From the NCBI GenBank assembly GCA_000384615.1, contig ARQU01000010.1:24654-88653 (forward strand): a stretch of DNA of 64,000 nt, read 5' to 3'. Each line of letters starts with the position of its first letter. Position 1 is the stretch's first letter. Under the pieces are notes generated by a model. That model did not search any database. It worked only from the letters and a program-made list of their open reading frames with translations, and was not told where the DNA came from. The DNA is from an alpha proteobacterium SCGC AAA536-G10 (GTDB lineage: Bacteria; Pseudomonadota; Alphaproteobacteria; Puniceispirillales; Marisalimonadaceae). Made by a program: the position numbers and the translations under genes. This document shows positions 1 to 8,741 of the stretch, piece after piece.

Positions 1-356
1 CCCAAAAATGTTCTTTCACTTGATGCTTTTACAAATCTAGTTGGTTGATATTTTGAACAGTATTCGTGGTCTCTACTAAATTCTTTAAAAACAACATTTG
101 AATTAGTTAAAACCTGACCTTTAACTATATTAGAATCAGCAAAACCTATAATGGTTCCATATTTATATATTGGGCTGCCTTTAGAAATATTCACTCTTGC
201 AATCTTCTGTCCAGATAATATCGGCGAATCTAAAATAATATCAAAATTTTTTAAATACTGTCCAGCTTTCATATTGTCTAATGCAATAATTATGTTATCT
301 GAATCATTTAAAATTATACTTTTTAATTGTTCCTCATAAGTCTGATTATGGTCCAT
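1..356 (-). CDS. UxaA-type SAF-domain sugar-acid dehydratase (partial)
   Basis: The minus strand is open from an ATG at 356 to the left edge (118 codons), so the gene runs out of the window. The visible N-terminus has the SAF-domain pattern of altronate/galactarate dehydratases: a 'IIIALDNMKAGQ' stretch, then 'SGQKIARVNISKGSPIYKYGTIIG', then a 'VKGQVLTNSNV' turn. In this family the SAF domain precedes or accompanies the metal-dependent dehydratase domain that converts sugar acids to 2-keto-3-deoxy acids. It lies 35 bases downstream of an RraA-family gene and an IlvD/Edd dehydratase on the same strand, which supports a sugar-acid role. The catalytic portion is not visible, so a stand-alone SAF protein is possible. 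Confidence 0.75.
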   Translation of the reverse strand, partial: MDHNQTYEEQLKSIILNDSDNIIIALDNMKAGQYLKNFDIILDSPILSGQKIARVNISKGSPIYKYGTIIGFADSNIVKGQVLTNSNVVFKEFSRDHEYCSKYQPTRFVKASSERTFL

Positions 357-391
357 ATGATTTAACTCCCCTTACTTATGAAATATATACA

Positions 392-1099
392 TTAATTACT
401 CTTTGACCAATCCTCGAAATCACTTTTCTCTTGTTCATCTGTTAATGGATATAACCCTTTTATTGACGAACCTTTTCGAACTTTTTCAATTACGTAATCC
501 TCATAAATTGTCATGGATTTTACCTCATCAGCAATCCCTTTTACTATATGAGCTGGTATTACCACCACTCCTTCTTTATCGCCTACCAATAAATCTCCGG
601 GCCATACTGCTACATCACCACAACCTATCGGCACATTAATGTCCACAGCCTGATGCAATGTAAGGTTAGTAGGAGACGACGCCCTATTATGATATGAGGG
701 TATTTGCAAATTTTTTATCTCATTTGAATCTCTAAAACCTCCGTCTGTCACTACCCCAGCACACCCTTTAACCATTAATCTAGTAATCAAAATAGCGCCT
801 GCAGAAGCGGCTCTTGGATCTTTACGACTATCAAATATTAAAACATAGTCCTTTGGACATTCCTCAACTGCAACTCGTTGAGGATGATTGGGATTTTTGA
901 AAACTTCTAACGTATTGAGATCTTCTCTTGCTGGAATATATCTAACAGTAAACGCTAAACCAATCATATTTGGAAGATTTGGGTTAAGAGGAAAAATACC
1001 TTGAATAAACTGATTTCGAAACCCTCTTTTAAATAATGCTGTACATATTGTTGCAACGCTTGAATTTAAGTAAGTTTTTTTTATTTCTTTATTTATCAT
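392..1099 (-). CDS. RraA-family protein (HMG/CHA aldolase-like)
   Basis: A 235-residue protein of the RraA/4-hydroxy-4-methyl-2-oxoglutarate aldolase fold. Diagnostic stretches are 'GVVTDGGFRDSNEIKN' (the GxxxDG(G)xRD substrate and metal site) and 'CGDVAVWPGDLLVGDKEGVVVIPAHI' near residues 160-185. Members either cleave 4-carboxy-4-hydroxy-2-oxoadipate or HMG to pyruvate, or bind RNase E. The length and the D/GD metal-site residues, plus position between two sugar-acid dehydratase-type genes, favour an aldolase or oxaloacetate decarboxylase over the RNase E inhibitor. It starts 8 bases after the IlvD-type gene, so the genes are likely cotranscribed. The exact substrate is unknown. Confidence 0.85.
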   Translation of the reverse strand: MINKEIKKTYLNSSVATICTALFKRGFRNQFIQGIFPLNPNLPNMIGLAFTVRYIPAREDLNTLEVFKNPNHPQRVAVEECPKDYVLIFDSRKDPRAASAGAILITRLMVKGCAGVVTDGGFRDSNEIKNLQIPSYHNRASSPTNLTLHQAVDINVPIGCGDVAVWPGDLLVGDKEGVVVIPAHIVKGIADEVKSMTIYEDYVIEKVRKGSSIKGLYPLTDEQEKSDFEDWSKSN

Positions 1100-1107
1100 G
1101 TGACACC

Positions 1108-2841
1108 TTAAAAAATATCTGGTTCTTTAGCAGATTTTCCAAAATTTGTTTCTAAAAAATCAAAGTCACAACCATTATTTGCTTGTGTTACATGATTACT
1201 GTACATCCATAACCAACCCCTTCCCGCTTTAGGTTCTTTAGGTTTAATTTTTTTTCTTCTTAAGGATAAAATTTCATTATCAACCAACATATTAATTGAG
1301 CGCAATTCGATGTCAATTTCAATAATATCGCCGGTCTCTAACAAGGATAATGGACCACCTATAAAACTTTCAGGAGCCACATGAAGAATACACGCTCCAT
1401 AGCTAGTGCCACTCATTCTGGCATCTGATATCCTAACCATGTCTCTAACTCCTTTTTTGAGAAGTTTTTTTGGAATTGGCATCATGCCCCATTCAGGCAT
1501 ACCAGGACCACCAACTGGGCCAACATTTCTTAGCACTAAAATATGATTTTCTGTTACATTAAAATCATCTCTGTCAATTATTTCTTTCATTTCAGGGTAA
1601 CTATCAAAAACTATAGCTGGACCTTTATGTTTAAAGAATTTCATATCACATGCAGCTGGTTTAATCACACAACCATCAGGAGCTAAATTACCTTTAAGCA
1701 CTGCTAATGATCCTTCTTTATAAATTGGATTATCCAATGGACGAATTATATCATCGTTGATAGTTTTTGTTTCAGAAATAATTTTTCTTAAACTTAGGCC
1801 TGAAACTGTTATTTCATCTAAATTAAGTTTTTCTCTCAATTCATGCATTAGAGCTAAAATACCACCCGCATAAAAAAAGTCTTCCATTAAATAGTCTTTA
1901 CCTGATGGTCTAATATTAGCAATAAGAGGAATTTCTCTTCCTTTTTTATCTAAATCATCCATTGTTAAATTAACACTTGCTCGCCTTGCCATAGCAATTA
2001 AGTGAATGATAGCATTCGTAGAACAACCCATTGCCATAGCTACAGTAACAGCATTATCAACTGATTTTTCAGTTATTATTTTAGATGGAGTTAAATCCTC
2101 CCAAACCATTTCAACAATTCTTCTTCCTACATCTGTTGACATTCTTATGTGGTTTGAGTCTGCGGCAGGAATAGAACTGGCACCTGGTAAGGATAACCCA
2201 AGGGCCTCTGTTATAGCAGTCATTGTACTTGCGGTTCCCATTGTCATACAATGTCCGTAGGATCTAGCAATTCCAGCTTCAACATCTTCCCAATCTTTAT
2301 TACTTATATTGCCCGCTCTTAATTCGTCCCAATATTTCCAACCATCAGAACCACTTCCTAAAAATTTACCTTTAAAATTACCTCTTAACATTGGACCAGC
2401 TGGTAAAAAAATCATGGGTAAATCTAAACTTATTGATCCCATTGTTAAAGCTGGTGCTGTTTTATCACAACCTCCCATTAAAACAACACCATCTATAGGA
2501 TGGGATCTTATTAACTCTTCAACTTCCATTGACAGCATGTTTCTATAAAGCATGGTAGTAGGTTTTACATACATCTCTGCAAGAGAAATAGCAGGAAGTT
2601 CGACTGGAAACCCTCCAGATTGATATATACCTTTTTTAACGTCTTCAACTCTCTGTTTAAAATGTGTATGACAAGGTTGTATATCAGACCACGTATTAAT
2701 TATACCTATCAATGGTTTATTTTCCCAGTCATCTTTGCTCAAACCCATCTGCATCGCTCTGGATCTGTGACCAAAAGACCTAACGTCTTGAGGGGAAAAC
2801 CATCTTGAACTTCTTAAATCTTTATATTTTTTTTTAGTCAT
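1108..2841 (-). CDS. IlvD/Edd-family sugar-acid dehydratase
   Basis: A 577-residue iron-sulfur dehydratase. Cysteines expected to hold the cluster are visible in 'IQPCHTHF' (about residue 57), 'GGCDKTAPALTMG' (about 124) and 'SYGHCMTMGTASTM' (about 197). The C-terminal 'RISDARMSGTSYGACILHVAPES' is the family signature. Length and the early 'RSSRWF' and 'HRSRAMQMGL' stretches resemble pentonate dehydratases (L-arabinonate or D-xylonate) rather than the branched-chain IlvD; I infer this from partial sequence recall, so dihydroxy-acid dehydratase remains possible. Neighbouring RraA-like aldolase and UxaA-like genes on the same strand support sugar-acid catabolism. It would dehydrate an aldonate to a 2-keto-3-deoxy acid in the cytoplasm. 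Confidence 0.85.
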   Translation of the reverse strand: MTKKKYKDLRSSRWFSPQDVRSFGHRSRAMQMGLSKDDWENKPLIGIINTWSDIQPCHTHFKQRVEDVKKGIYQSGGFPVELPAISLAEMYVKPTTMLYRNMLSMEVEELIRSHPIDGVVLMGGCDKTAPALTMGSISLDLPMIFLPAGPMLRGNFKGKFLGSGSDGWKYWDELRAGNISNKDWEDVEAGIARSYGHCMTMGTASTMTAITEALGLSLPGASSIPAADSNHIRMSTDVGRRIVEMVWEDLTPSKIITEKSVDNAVTVAMAMGCSTNAIIHLIAMARRASVNLTMDDLDKKGREIPLIANIRPSGKDYLMEDFFYAGGILALMHELREKLNLDEITVSGLSLRKIISETKTINDDIIRPLDNPIYKEGSLAVLKGNLAPDGCVIKPAACDMKFFKHKGPAIVFDSYPEMKEIIDRDDFNVTENHILVLRNVGPVGGPGMPEWGMMPIPKKLLKKGVRDMVRISDARMSGTSYGACILHVAPESFIGGPLSLLETGDIIEIDIELRSINMLVDNEILSLRRKKIKPKEPKAGRGWLWMYSNHVTQANNGCDFDFLETNFGKSAKEPDIF

Positions 2842-2933
2842 TTTTACCCTTAAAGGTTTTATAATTTAAATAATCATAAAATATATTAATTAAAATTTCT
2901 CTAAAAAAATAATTAAGAATATTTTTTGGAAAA

Positions 2934-3010
2934 TGGTAGGCCTGGAGGGACTTGAACCCCCAACCACTCCGTTATGAGCGGAGGGCTCTAACCAGTTGAG
3001 CTACAGGCCT
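2934..3010 (-). tRNA. tRNA with CAT anticodon (probably elongator Met)
   Basis: The minus strand folds as a full cloverleaf of 77 bases including an encoded CCA at 2936-2934. The acceptor stem AGGCCTG/CAGGCCT is fully paired, the D arm has GCTC/GAGC, the anticodon stem CTCCG/CGGAG encloses loop CTCATAA, and the T arm carries TTCAAGT. The anticodon CAT reads Met, or Ile if the C is modified to lysidine. A1-U72 pairing and absence of three G-C pairs in the anticodon stem argue against the initiator. The longer D loop (AACTGGTTA) favours elongator Met over Ile2; this assignment is inference. Confidence 0.93.
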
Positions 3011-3098
3011 ATATAATTATGATTTCTTCATAATATTTATGCTGGTTTATACAATCACAAATTAACTATGTAAAGAGTAAGTATATAAAGATTAAACC

Positions 3099-5084
3099 TT
3101 AATTTTCTAAAAATGATCTTAATTTTTTTGATCTTGTAGGATGTTTCAACTTTCTTAGTGCTTTTGCTTCAATCTGACGAATTCTTTCTCTTGTAACACT
3201 AAATTGTTGTCCAACTTCTTCTAAAGTATGATCAGTATTCATACCAATACCAAATCGCATTCTTAAAACTCTTTCTTCTCTAGGCGTTAGACTAGCCAAT
3301 ATCCTAGTAGTAGTCTCACGTAAATTTGCGTGAATAGCAGCTTCTAGTGGCTGAACTGCCATTTTGTCCTCTATAAAGTCACCTAAATTACTATCATCCT
3401 CATCACCTACTGGCGTTTCGAGTGAGATTGGTTCCTTAGCAATCTTCAGAACTTTTCTTACTTTATCGAGTGGCATTGATATCTTTTCAGATAATTCTTC
3501 AGGGGTAGGTTCTCTACCTATTTCATGAAGCATTTGTCTCGAAGTCCTAACAAGTTTATTAATTGTTTCAATCATGTGAACAGGAATTCTAATAGTTCTT
3601 GCTTGATCTGCAATTGAGCGTGTAATAGCTTGTCTAATCCACCAGGTAGCATATGTAGAAAACTTATAACCCCTTCTGTATTCAAATTTATCTACTGCTT
3701 TCATTAAACCAATATTACCTTCTTGAATAAGATCTAAAAATTGTAAACCTCTGTTAGTATACTTTTTAGCAATAGATATAACTAATCTTAAATTTGCTTC
3801 TACCATTTCTTTTTTAGCTCTGGCTGCTTCTCTTTCACCTCGTTGAATTATTTGTATAAGTTTTTTATATTCTTGAATAGGCAAACTGACATTATTTACA
3901 ATATCAAATATCTGATCACAAATGCCCACTATTTGATCGTTATAATCTGATGTGAATTTATCCCAAGCTTTAGAATTTCCTGGTTTAATTGCCCAATTGT
4001 GATTAATTTCGTTCCCAACCCAGCTGTTAATAAAATCTTTTCTTTTTACACCAGAGTTTTCAGCTAACCTTAACAAAGACCCTTCTACGTTAGAAATTTG
4101 CCTATTAAGGCCATACATCTGATCTATTAGCTCTTCTTGTCTATTATTATTAAGGTAAATTTTTTCCATTTGTTCAATGAGTATAATTCTTAACTCACTT
4201 AGTTTTTTTTCAGACCTTGGAACTAAAGCTTCATTTTTTCTTAATCTTGCTATTCTTCTATCACTAAGGGTAAGAATTTCTTTAAAAGTTTTAGCAACTT
4301 CGTCAATCATTTTTATAATTTGTTCTTTTATCTCTGATTCCATCGCAACTAGAGATAAGTTAATATCATCTTCCTCACTATCGTCTTCGATTTCATCTTC
4401 AGTAATATCATTATCACTTTTTAATTTGTCTTTTTCTTCATTTTTAATAATGTCGTCTGTACCATTATTTTTTAAAATAGGATCCAACTCGGTTGATTTG
4501 ATACTCTTAAGATTATCATTCGCAACTGCGGGTTCATTCGCTCCTCCATAAATGCGAGAATATGTTGTCTCAAGATCAATAATATCTCTTAACAACATTG
4601 TACCGTCATCAACTTCATCTCTCCATTTAAGGAAAGCTCTCATAGCTAAGGGTGACTCATAAATTCCCCCAACCATTAGCTCTCTACCAGCTTCAATTCT
4701 TTTAGCAATAGAAATTTCACCTTCTCTTGATAAAAGTTCAACAGATCCCATTTCTTTTAAGTACATCCTTACTGGATCGTCAGAGCGAGCACCATCTTCA
4801 TCAGTCAAATTTCCACTATTCTTGTCATCTTCTTCTAGAGATATTTCTTCTTGTTGATCAACTATATTTAGACCCATATCGTTGATTGCAGAATGAATAT
4901 CTTCAATCTGTTCGGAAGTGTATTCTCCGGGTGGTAAAGCTGAGTTTAAATCGTCTAGTGTAACGAAACCGTTTAATTTTCCTTTTTTTATTAAAGATTT
5001 AATAGCTGATTTGTTAAGATCTAAAATAGGACTATCATTTACATTTTTATTGGAATTTTTATTATTTGTAGTTTTGGCCAGCAT
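3099..5084 (-). CDS. rpoD: RNA polymerase primary sigma factor (sigma-70)
   Basis: A 661-residue housekeeping sigma factor. Region 1.1 lies at the N-terminus ('[24 protein letters not shown]'), '[23 protein letters not shown]' is region 1.2, a long acidic non-conserved insert spans roughly residues 185-260, and '[52 protein letters not shown]' is regions 2.1-2.4. Region 3 is '[12 protein letters not shown]' onward and region 4.2 is '[31 protein letters not shown]'. It lies 13 bases downstream of dnaG on the same strand, the widespread dnaG-rpoD macromolecular-synthesis arrangement. It directs RNA polymerase to standard promoters. Confidence 0.98.
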   Translation of the reverse strand: MLAKTTNNKNSNKNVNDSPILDLNKSAIKSLIKKGKLNGFVTLDDLNSALPPGEYTSEQIEDIHSAINDMGLNIVDQQEEISLEEDDKNSGNLTDEDGARSDDPVRMYLKEMGSVELLSREGEISIAKRIEAGRELMVGGIYESPLAMRAFLKWRDEVDDGTMLLRDIIDLETTYSRIYGGANEPAVANDNLKSIKSTELDPILKNNGTDDIIKNEEKDKLKSDNDITEDEIEDDSEEDDINLSLVAMESEIKEQIIKMIDEVAKTFKEILTLSDRRIARLRKNEALVPRSEKKLSELRIILIEQMEKIYLNNNRQEELIDQMYGLNRQISNVEGSLLRLAENSGVKRKDFINSWVGNEINHNWAIKPGNSKAWDKFTSDYNDQIVGICDQIFDIVNNVSLPIQEYKKLIQIIQRGEREAARAKKEMVEANLRLVISIAKKYTNRGLQFLDLIQEGNIGLMKAVDKFEYRRGYKFSTYATWWIRQAITRSIADQARTIRIPVHMIETINKLVRTSRQMLHEIGREPTPEELSEKISMPLDKVRKVLKIAKEPISLETPVGDEDDSNLGDFIEDKMAVQPLEAAIHANLRETTTRILASLTPREERVLRMRFGIGMNTDHTLEEVGQQFSVTRERIRQIEAKALRKLKHPTRSKKLRSFLEN

Positions 5085-5097
5085 TAATCATCTCTTT

Positions 5098-6780
5098 TTA
5101 ATTTTTGTTATTTTCAGCAAAACTAATTTTCCTTATATCTACCAAGTCCAATAATTCCTGAAAAACTTTATTAATATTTTCATTATTTACACTCTTCAAA
5201 TCTATGTTTAATCTTGAAGAATAGTTACTTTGCATAAAATTTTTAATTTGGGTAGTAAAACCTTTTCCTATCATATCTTTTTGTAAATCTTTGGAGTTTA
5301 TTTGAGGTGAATCATTGACTGATTTTAATATTGCTTCCTTCAAATCATTTAAATCTTTCTTTCTAAAGTCAATTAAAGAAATCTTTTCGTCAAATATTAT
5401 ACTGATATCAGGATATAATAACATAATATAAATAATTGCTCCAATTTTAATTTCAATCCCAGTTTTAGGTAGATTTTTTCTCTTTGGATATAAATTTTGA
5501 TTATAAGGTGCTTGATTATTAAGTGAGTTATCATTTTTTCTTCTAAAAACTCTGATTCTTTTTTCAATTTCATCCCTAAATGCTTGTTTAATATTGTTAT
5601 TTTCAATAGTATTAACTTTCCCTCTTAAATAATCCCAAAAAAGAGCATGACTTTCTGGCTCATTTTCTTGGATTCTTGTTAAGCCTTGCATCCATAGCAT
5701 GTCTAGGGCTCCCATTCCTTTATCTAAAAGTTTTTCAAATTCTTGCAAGCCATTTTTATTAATAAATTCTTCTGGATCAAGACGGTCTGGTAGAAAAACA
5801 AATTTTAATTTTTTGTTTAATTTTAACTTAGGAAAATATTTTTCAAATACTCTTAAAGTAGCATTTTTCCCAGCAATATCTCCATCAAAAACTAGAAAAG
5901 CTTCATCAGATATATTGAAAATATTTTCAATATGATTTTCTGTTAATGCTGTGCCCAAAGAAGCAACAGATGGATAACCATAAGAAGTTAATGAAATAAC
6001 ATCCATATAACCTTCGCAAATTATTAGTCTTTTATCATTAAGAAGTTTTTTGGCTTCTGACACCCCAAATAATTGTTTACTCTTTTGAAATAAAAATGTT
6101 TCAGGTGAATTTAAATATTTTGGGTTTCCTTCTCTTGTTAATCTTCCACCAAAAGCAATTACATTTCCTGAACTATTTAAAATAGGTATCATAAGTCTCT
6201 GTTGGAAATAAAAAACATAACTTTTTTTTGGATTTTCTTTAATTAAACCTACATCAATCATATCATCAATTGAAAAACCTTCTTCCTTCAGTCGCGATAC
6301 TAAATAATTATTGGATTTTAAGTTGCCAGAATAACCTATTCTAAAATTTTCAATTAGAAATTTATTTATTCCTCTTTTATTCAAATAGTTTCTAACTTGT
6401 TCTCCAATAGGTGCATTTAAATTTTTGACGTAAGAATCACAAACCCTGTTTAAAAGATTTAGTTGCCTCTTTGATTTTGAATTTTCAGAAAAAGTACCAT
6501 TATTATAATTTATTCCTGATTGATCCGCTAATTTTTTTAAAGCATCAATAAAAGATATATTTTCCATTTCCATTACATAACTAAAGATATCTCCATTTTT
6601 CCCACATCCAAAACAATGAAAAAAACCTTTGTCATCAGAGACGTTAAAAGAGGGTGTTTTTTCTTTATGAAACGGACATAAAGCTACGTAATTAGACTTA
6701 TCGCGTCTTTTTAAAGAAAGATTTTTGCCTATAACTTCAGAAAGTCTAATAGAATTTTTTATTTCTTCTTTTATGTCCAT
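5098..6780 (-). CDS. dnaG: DNA primase
   Basis: A 560-residue bacterial primase that makes RNA primers at the replication fork. The N-terminal zinc-binding domain shows C35, H38, C56 and C59 around 'FHKEKTPSF'. The primase core follows with 'RLMIPILNSSGNVIAFGGR', and the TOPRIM segment has 'LIICEGYMDVISL' and the acidic 'VFDGDIAGKNA' (around residues 255-300). The C-terminal helicase-interacting region is weakly conserved and AT-rich. Length is a little under the usual 580-640. It is followed after 13 bases by rpoD and preceded by a YqeY gene, all minus strand. Confidence 0.97.
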   Translation of the reverse strand: MDIKEEIKNSIRLSEVIGKNLSLKRRDKSNYVALCPFHKEKTPSFNVSDDKGFFHCFGCGKNGDIFSYVMEMENISFIDALKKLADQSGINYNNGTFSENSKSKRQLNLLNRVCDSYVKNLNAPIGEQVRNYLNKRGINKFLIENFRIGYSGNLKSNNYLVSRLKEEGFSIDDMIDVGLIKENPKKSYVFYFQQRLMIPILNSSGNVIAFGGRLTREGNPKYLNSPETFLFQKSKQLFGVSEAKKLLNDKRLIICEGYMDVISLTSYGYPSVASLGTALTENHIENIFNISDEAFLVFDGDIAGKNATLRVFEKYFPKLKLNKKLKFVFLPDRLDPEEFINKNGLQEFEKLLDKGMGALDMLWMQGLTRIQENEPESHALFWDYLRGKVNTIENNNIKQAFRDEIEKRIRVFRRKNDNSLNNQAPYNQNLYPKRKNLPKTGIEIKIGAIIYIMLLYPDISIIFDEKISLIDFRKKDLNDLKEAILKSVNDSPQINSKDLQKDMIGKGFTTQIKNFMQSNYSSRLNIDLKSVNNENINKVFQELLDLVDIRKISFAENNKN

Positions 6781-6811
6781 TTTAATTCTTATATCATGTC
6801 AATAAATTATA

Positions 6812-7279
6812 TTAATCATTGTTAGTTAACTTACTTTTAATAACTTGACTAACAATTCTAAAATCCATTTTCCCCTTATATTGGTCTTTTATTAATTTTA
6901 TAATTATGCCCATATCTTTCATGGAAGATGCCCCATATGACTTAATAATATTGTCAATGATAAAATTAATTTCTTCATCAGATAATTGCTTTGGTAAAAA
7001 ATTTGAAATTATTTTTATTTCATTTTCTTCCCTTTTTGCTAAATCAACCCTATTTCCTTTCAAATATAGTTCAATAGAAGATTTCCTTTGTTTTATCATG
7101 GTTTGAAGGAGTGAAATTATTTCTTCATCATTAATACCTTCTCTATTTCCTTTACCTTTTGCTAGAATATCTTTATCTTTAATTGATGCTATAATAAGTC
7201 TTAAAGTGCTAGTTAAGTCGACATTTTTTTCTATCATTGCTTTTTTTAAATTATTTTTAACATTTTCTCTTATAGTCAT
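6812..7279 (-). CDS. GatB/YqeY domain protein
   Basis: A 155-residue stand-alone YqeY protein, related to the C-terminal tRNA-binding domain of GatB. Recognisable stretches are 'TLRLIIASIKDKDI', 'EEIISLLQTMIKQRKSSIELY', 'ANREE'-like 'LAKREENEIKIISNFLPKQLSDEEI' and the C-terminal 'MGIIIKLIKDQYKGKMDFRIVSQVIKSKL'. The family is thought to affect tRNA-dependent amidation or act as an unspecified tRNA-binding factor; its role is not established. It sits 31 bases upstream of dnaG, a common placement, and diverges from carA across a 232-base gap. Confidence 0.92.
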   Translation of the reverse strand: MTIRENVKNNLKKAMIEKNVDLTSTLRLIIASIKDKDILAKGKGNREGINDEEIISLLQTMIKQRKSSIELYLKGNRVDLAKREENEIKIISNFLPKQLSDEEINFIIDNIIKSYGASSMKDMGIIIKLIKDQYKGKMDFRIVSQVIKSKLTNND

Positions 7280-7374
7280 TTTCTATCCTAAATTTTATTG
7301 TAAATATTGGAAATTAAGCGACAATAAAATTTTAACTTAAATGTATGTGATCATAATTAACTTTTTAAATTTTA

Positions 7375-7403
7375 TTGACGAAAATAATAATACAATCTAA
7401 TTA
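7375..7403 (+). promoter_or_regulatory. weak promoter candidate upstream of carA
   Basis: A TTGACG hexamer at 7375-7380 is a close match to the sigma-70 -35 box. The best -10 candidates are TCTAAT at 7396-7401 (15-base spacer) or TAATTA at 7398-7403 (17-base spacer), both imperfect. It lies in the 232-base divergent gap between yqeY and carA, about 110 bases before the carA start. In DNA this AT-rich such matches arise by chance, so confidence is low. Confidence 0.3.
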
Positions 7404-7473
7404 CATCCATGATGAAAAATATTCTTGAAAATTATTTCTTTTTTAGTCCCAAAATTTTATTAATGTTTTACTT

Positions 7474-7494
7474 CTTATAACTTAACTTATAAGT
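7474..7494. promoter_or_regulatory. inverted repeat in the carA leader
   Basis: CTTATAA (7474-7480) and TTATAAG (7487-7493) form perfect 7-base arms around CTTAAC. The right half also forms a 10-base palindrome, ACTTATAAGT (7485-7494). The element ends 17 bases before the carA ATG and just ahead of its AAGG ribosome-binding site (7502-7505). It could be an operator or a small leader hairpin, but AT-rich palindromes are common here. Confidence 0.3.
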
Positions 7495-7511
7495 AACAGA
7501 TAAGGTATAGA

Positions 7512-8741
7512 ATGAAAAAATCAAACCAAAAAAAAGTTTTTCCTGATGATTGTTATGTACCGTTTAATTTAAATAGAACTCCTGAAAAGAGTTTTTTAGA
7601 TTGTATATTGTTATTAAGTGATGGTTCATATTTTTATGGTACATCCTTTGGTTCTAAAAAAAGAAGTTCTGGAGAAATATGTTTTAATACATCTCTTACT
7701 GGCTACCAAGAAATAATTACAGATCCATCATATACTGGCCAAATCATTACTTTTACTTTTCCACATATTGGAAATATTGGCTCAAACAATTCTGACAATG
7801 AAGGAAAAACCTTGTCTGTTGCAGGTATTGTTGTAAGGCAACTTCCTACTAAACCATCTAATTGGCGTTCAGAACAAAGCTTTAATGATTGGTTAATTTT
7901 CAATAAAATTCCTGGAATTTCAGGTATTGATACACGCTTACTAACTAAAACTATACGTAAATATAAAAGCTGTAACGCTATGATATGTTATGATGAAAAC
8001 GGAAAATTTGATTTAAATGAATTGAAAGCTGAATTAAAAAAACACCCAAAAATGGATGGACTAAATCTCTCATCTTCAATAACTACGAATTATCAATATC
8101 AATTTAATGAATATCCTCACGAGTTAATATCAACAAAATTTTCAATCAATAACAATTTTAAACCAAAAATAGCTGTCATTGATTTTGGTGTTAAACAAAA
8201 TATACTCAGACATCTAGTTAATTTAAATGCTGAAGTCATTGTGTTACCCGAAAATACTAATATAGAAAATATTTGTAATTTTAAACCAGATGGTATTTTC
8301 TTATCCAACGGTCCAGGAGATCCTGCGGCAACAGAAAAAAAATGTAGGAAAATTCTAAAATCAATTTTCAAATTAAATATTCCTGTTTTTGGAATATGTA
8401 TAGGACATCAATTAATTGGACTATCTTTTGGAGCTAAAACTATAAAAATGTCTCAGGGACATCGAGGTGCCAACCACCCTGTTAAAAATTTGTTAAATGA
8501 TAAAGTTGAAATAACTTCCCAAAATCATGGTTATGAAATAGATATTCAATCTTTACCTAAATGTTTTGAGGTTACTCACATTTCTTTATTTGACAAATCT
8601 ATAGAAGGTTTAAAACACAAATCTTTGCCAATATTTTCTGTTCAATACCACCCGGAAGCTTCTCCTGGGCCAACTGAGTCTTCTTATCTATTTAATCATT
8701 TTTTAAAACTTATCAAAGTATCAAACAATGCCAAAACGTGA
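7512..8741 (+). CDS. carA: carbamoyl-phosphate synthase small subunit
   Basis: A 409-residue glutaminase subunit that releases ammonia from glutamine for carbamoyl phosphate synthesis, feeding pyrimidine and arginine pathways. The N-terminal domain has '[31 protein letters not shown]'. The class I amidotransferase domain has 'SNGPGDP', the nucleophile Cys296 in '[18 protein letters not shown]', and the His-Glu of '[11 protein letters not shown]' near residue 383. An N-terminal extension of about 25 residues is slightly longer than usual. Its 3' end overlaps the carB start by 14 bases, implying translational coupling. Confidence 0.97.
   Translation: MKKSNQKKVFPDDCYVPFNLNRTPEKSFLDCILLLSDGSYFYGTSFGSKKRSSGEICFNTSLTGYQEIITDPSYTGQIITFTFPHIGNIGSNNSDNEGKTLSVAGIVVRQLPTKPSNWRSEQSFNDWLIFNKIPGISGIDTRLLTKTIRKYKSCNAMICYDENGKFDLNELKAELKKHPKMDGLNLSSSITTNYQYQFNEYPHELISTKFSINNNFKPKIAVIDFGVKQNILRHLVNLNAEVIVLPENTNIENICNFKPDGIFLSNGPGDPAATEKKCRKILKSIFKLNIPVFGICIGHQLIGLSFGAKTIKMSQGHRGANHPVKNLLNDKVEITSQNHGYEIDIQSLPKCFEVTHISLFDKSIEGLKHKSLPIFSVQYHPEASPGPTESSYLFNHFLKLIKVSNNAKT

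Noticed and set aside
151..339. 62-codon plus-strand frame at the left edge
   Set aside because: It is antisense to the UxaA/SAF-type protein on the minus strand, whose family motifs are clear.
4177..4551. 124-codon plus-strand frame inside rpoD
   Set aside because: Ser/Leu-rich antisense translation of a certain gene; no motifs of its own.
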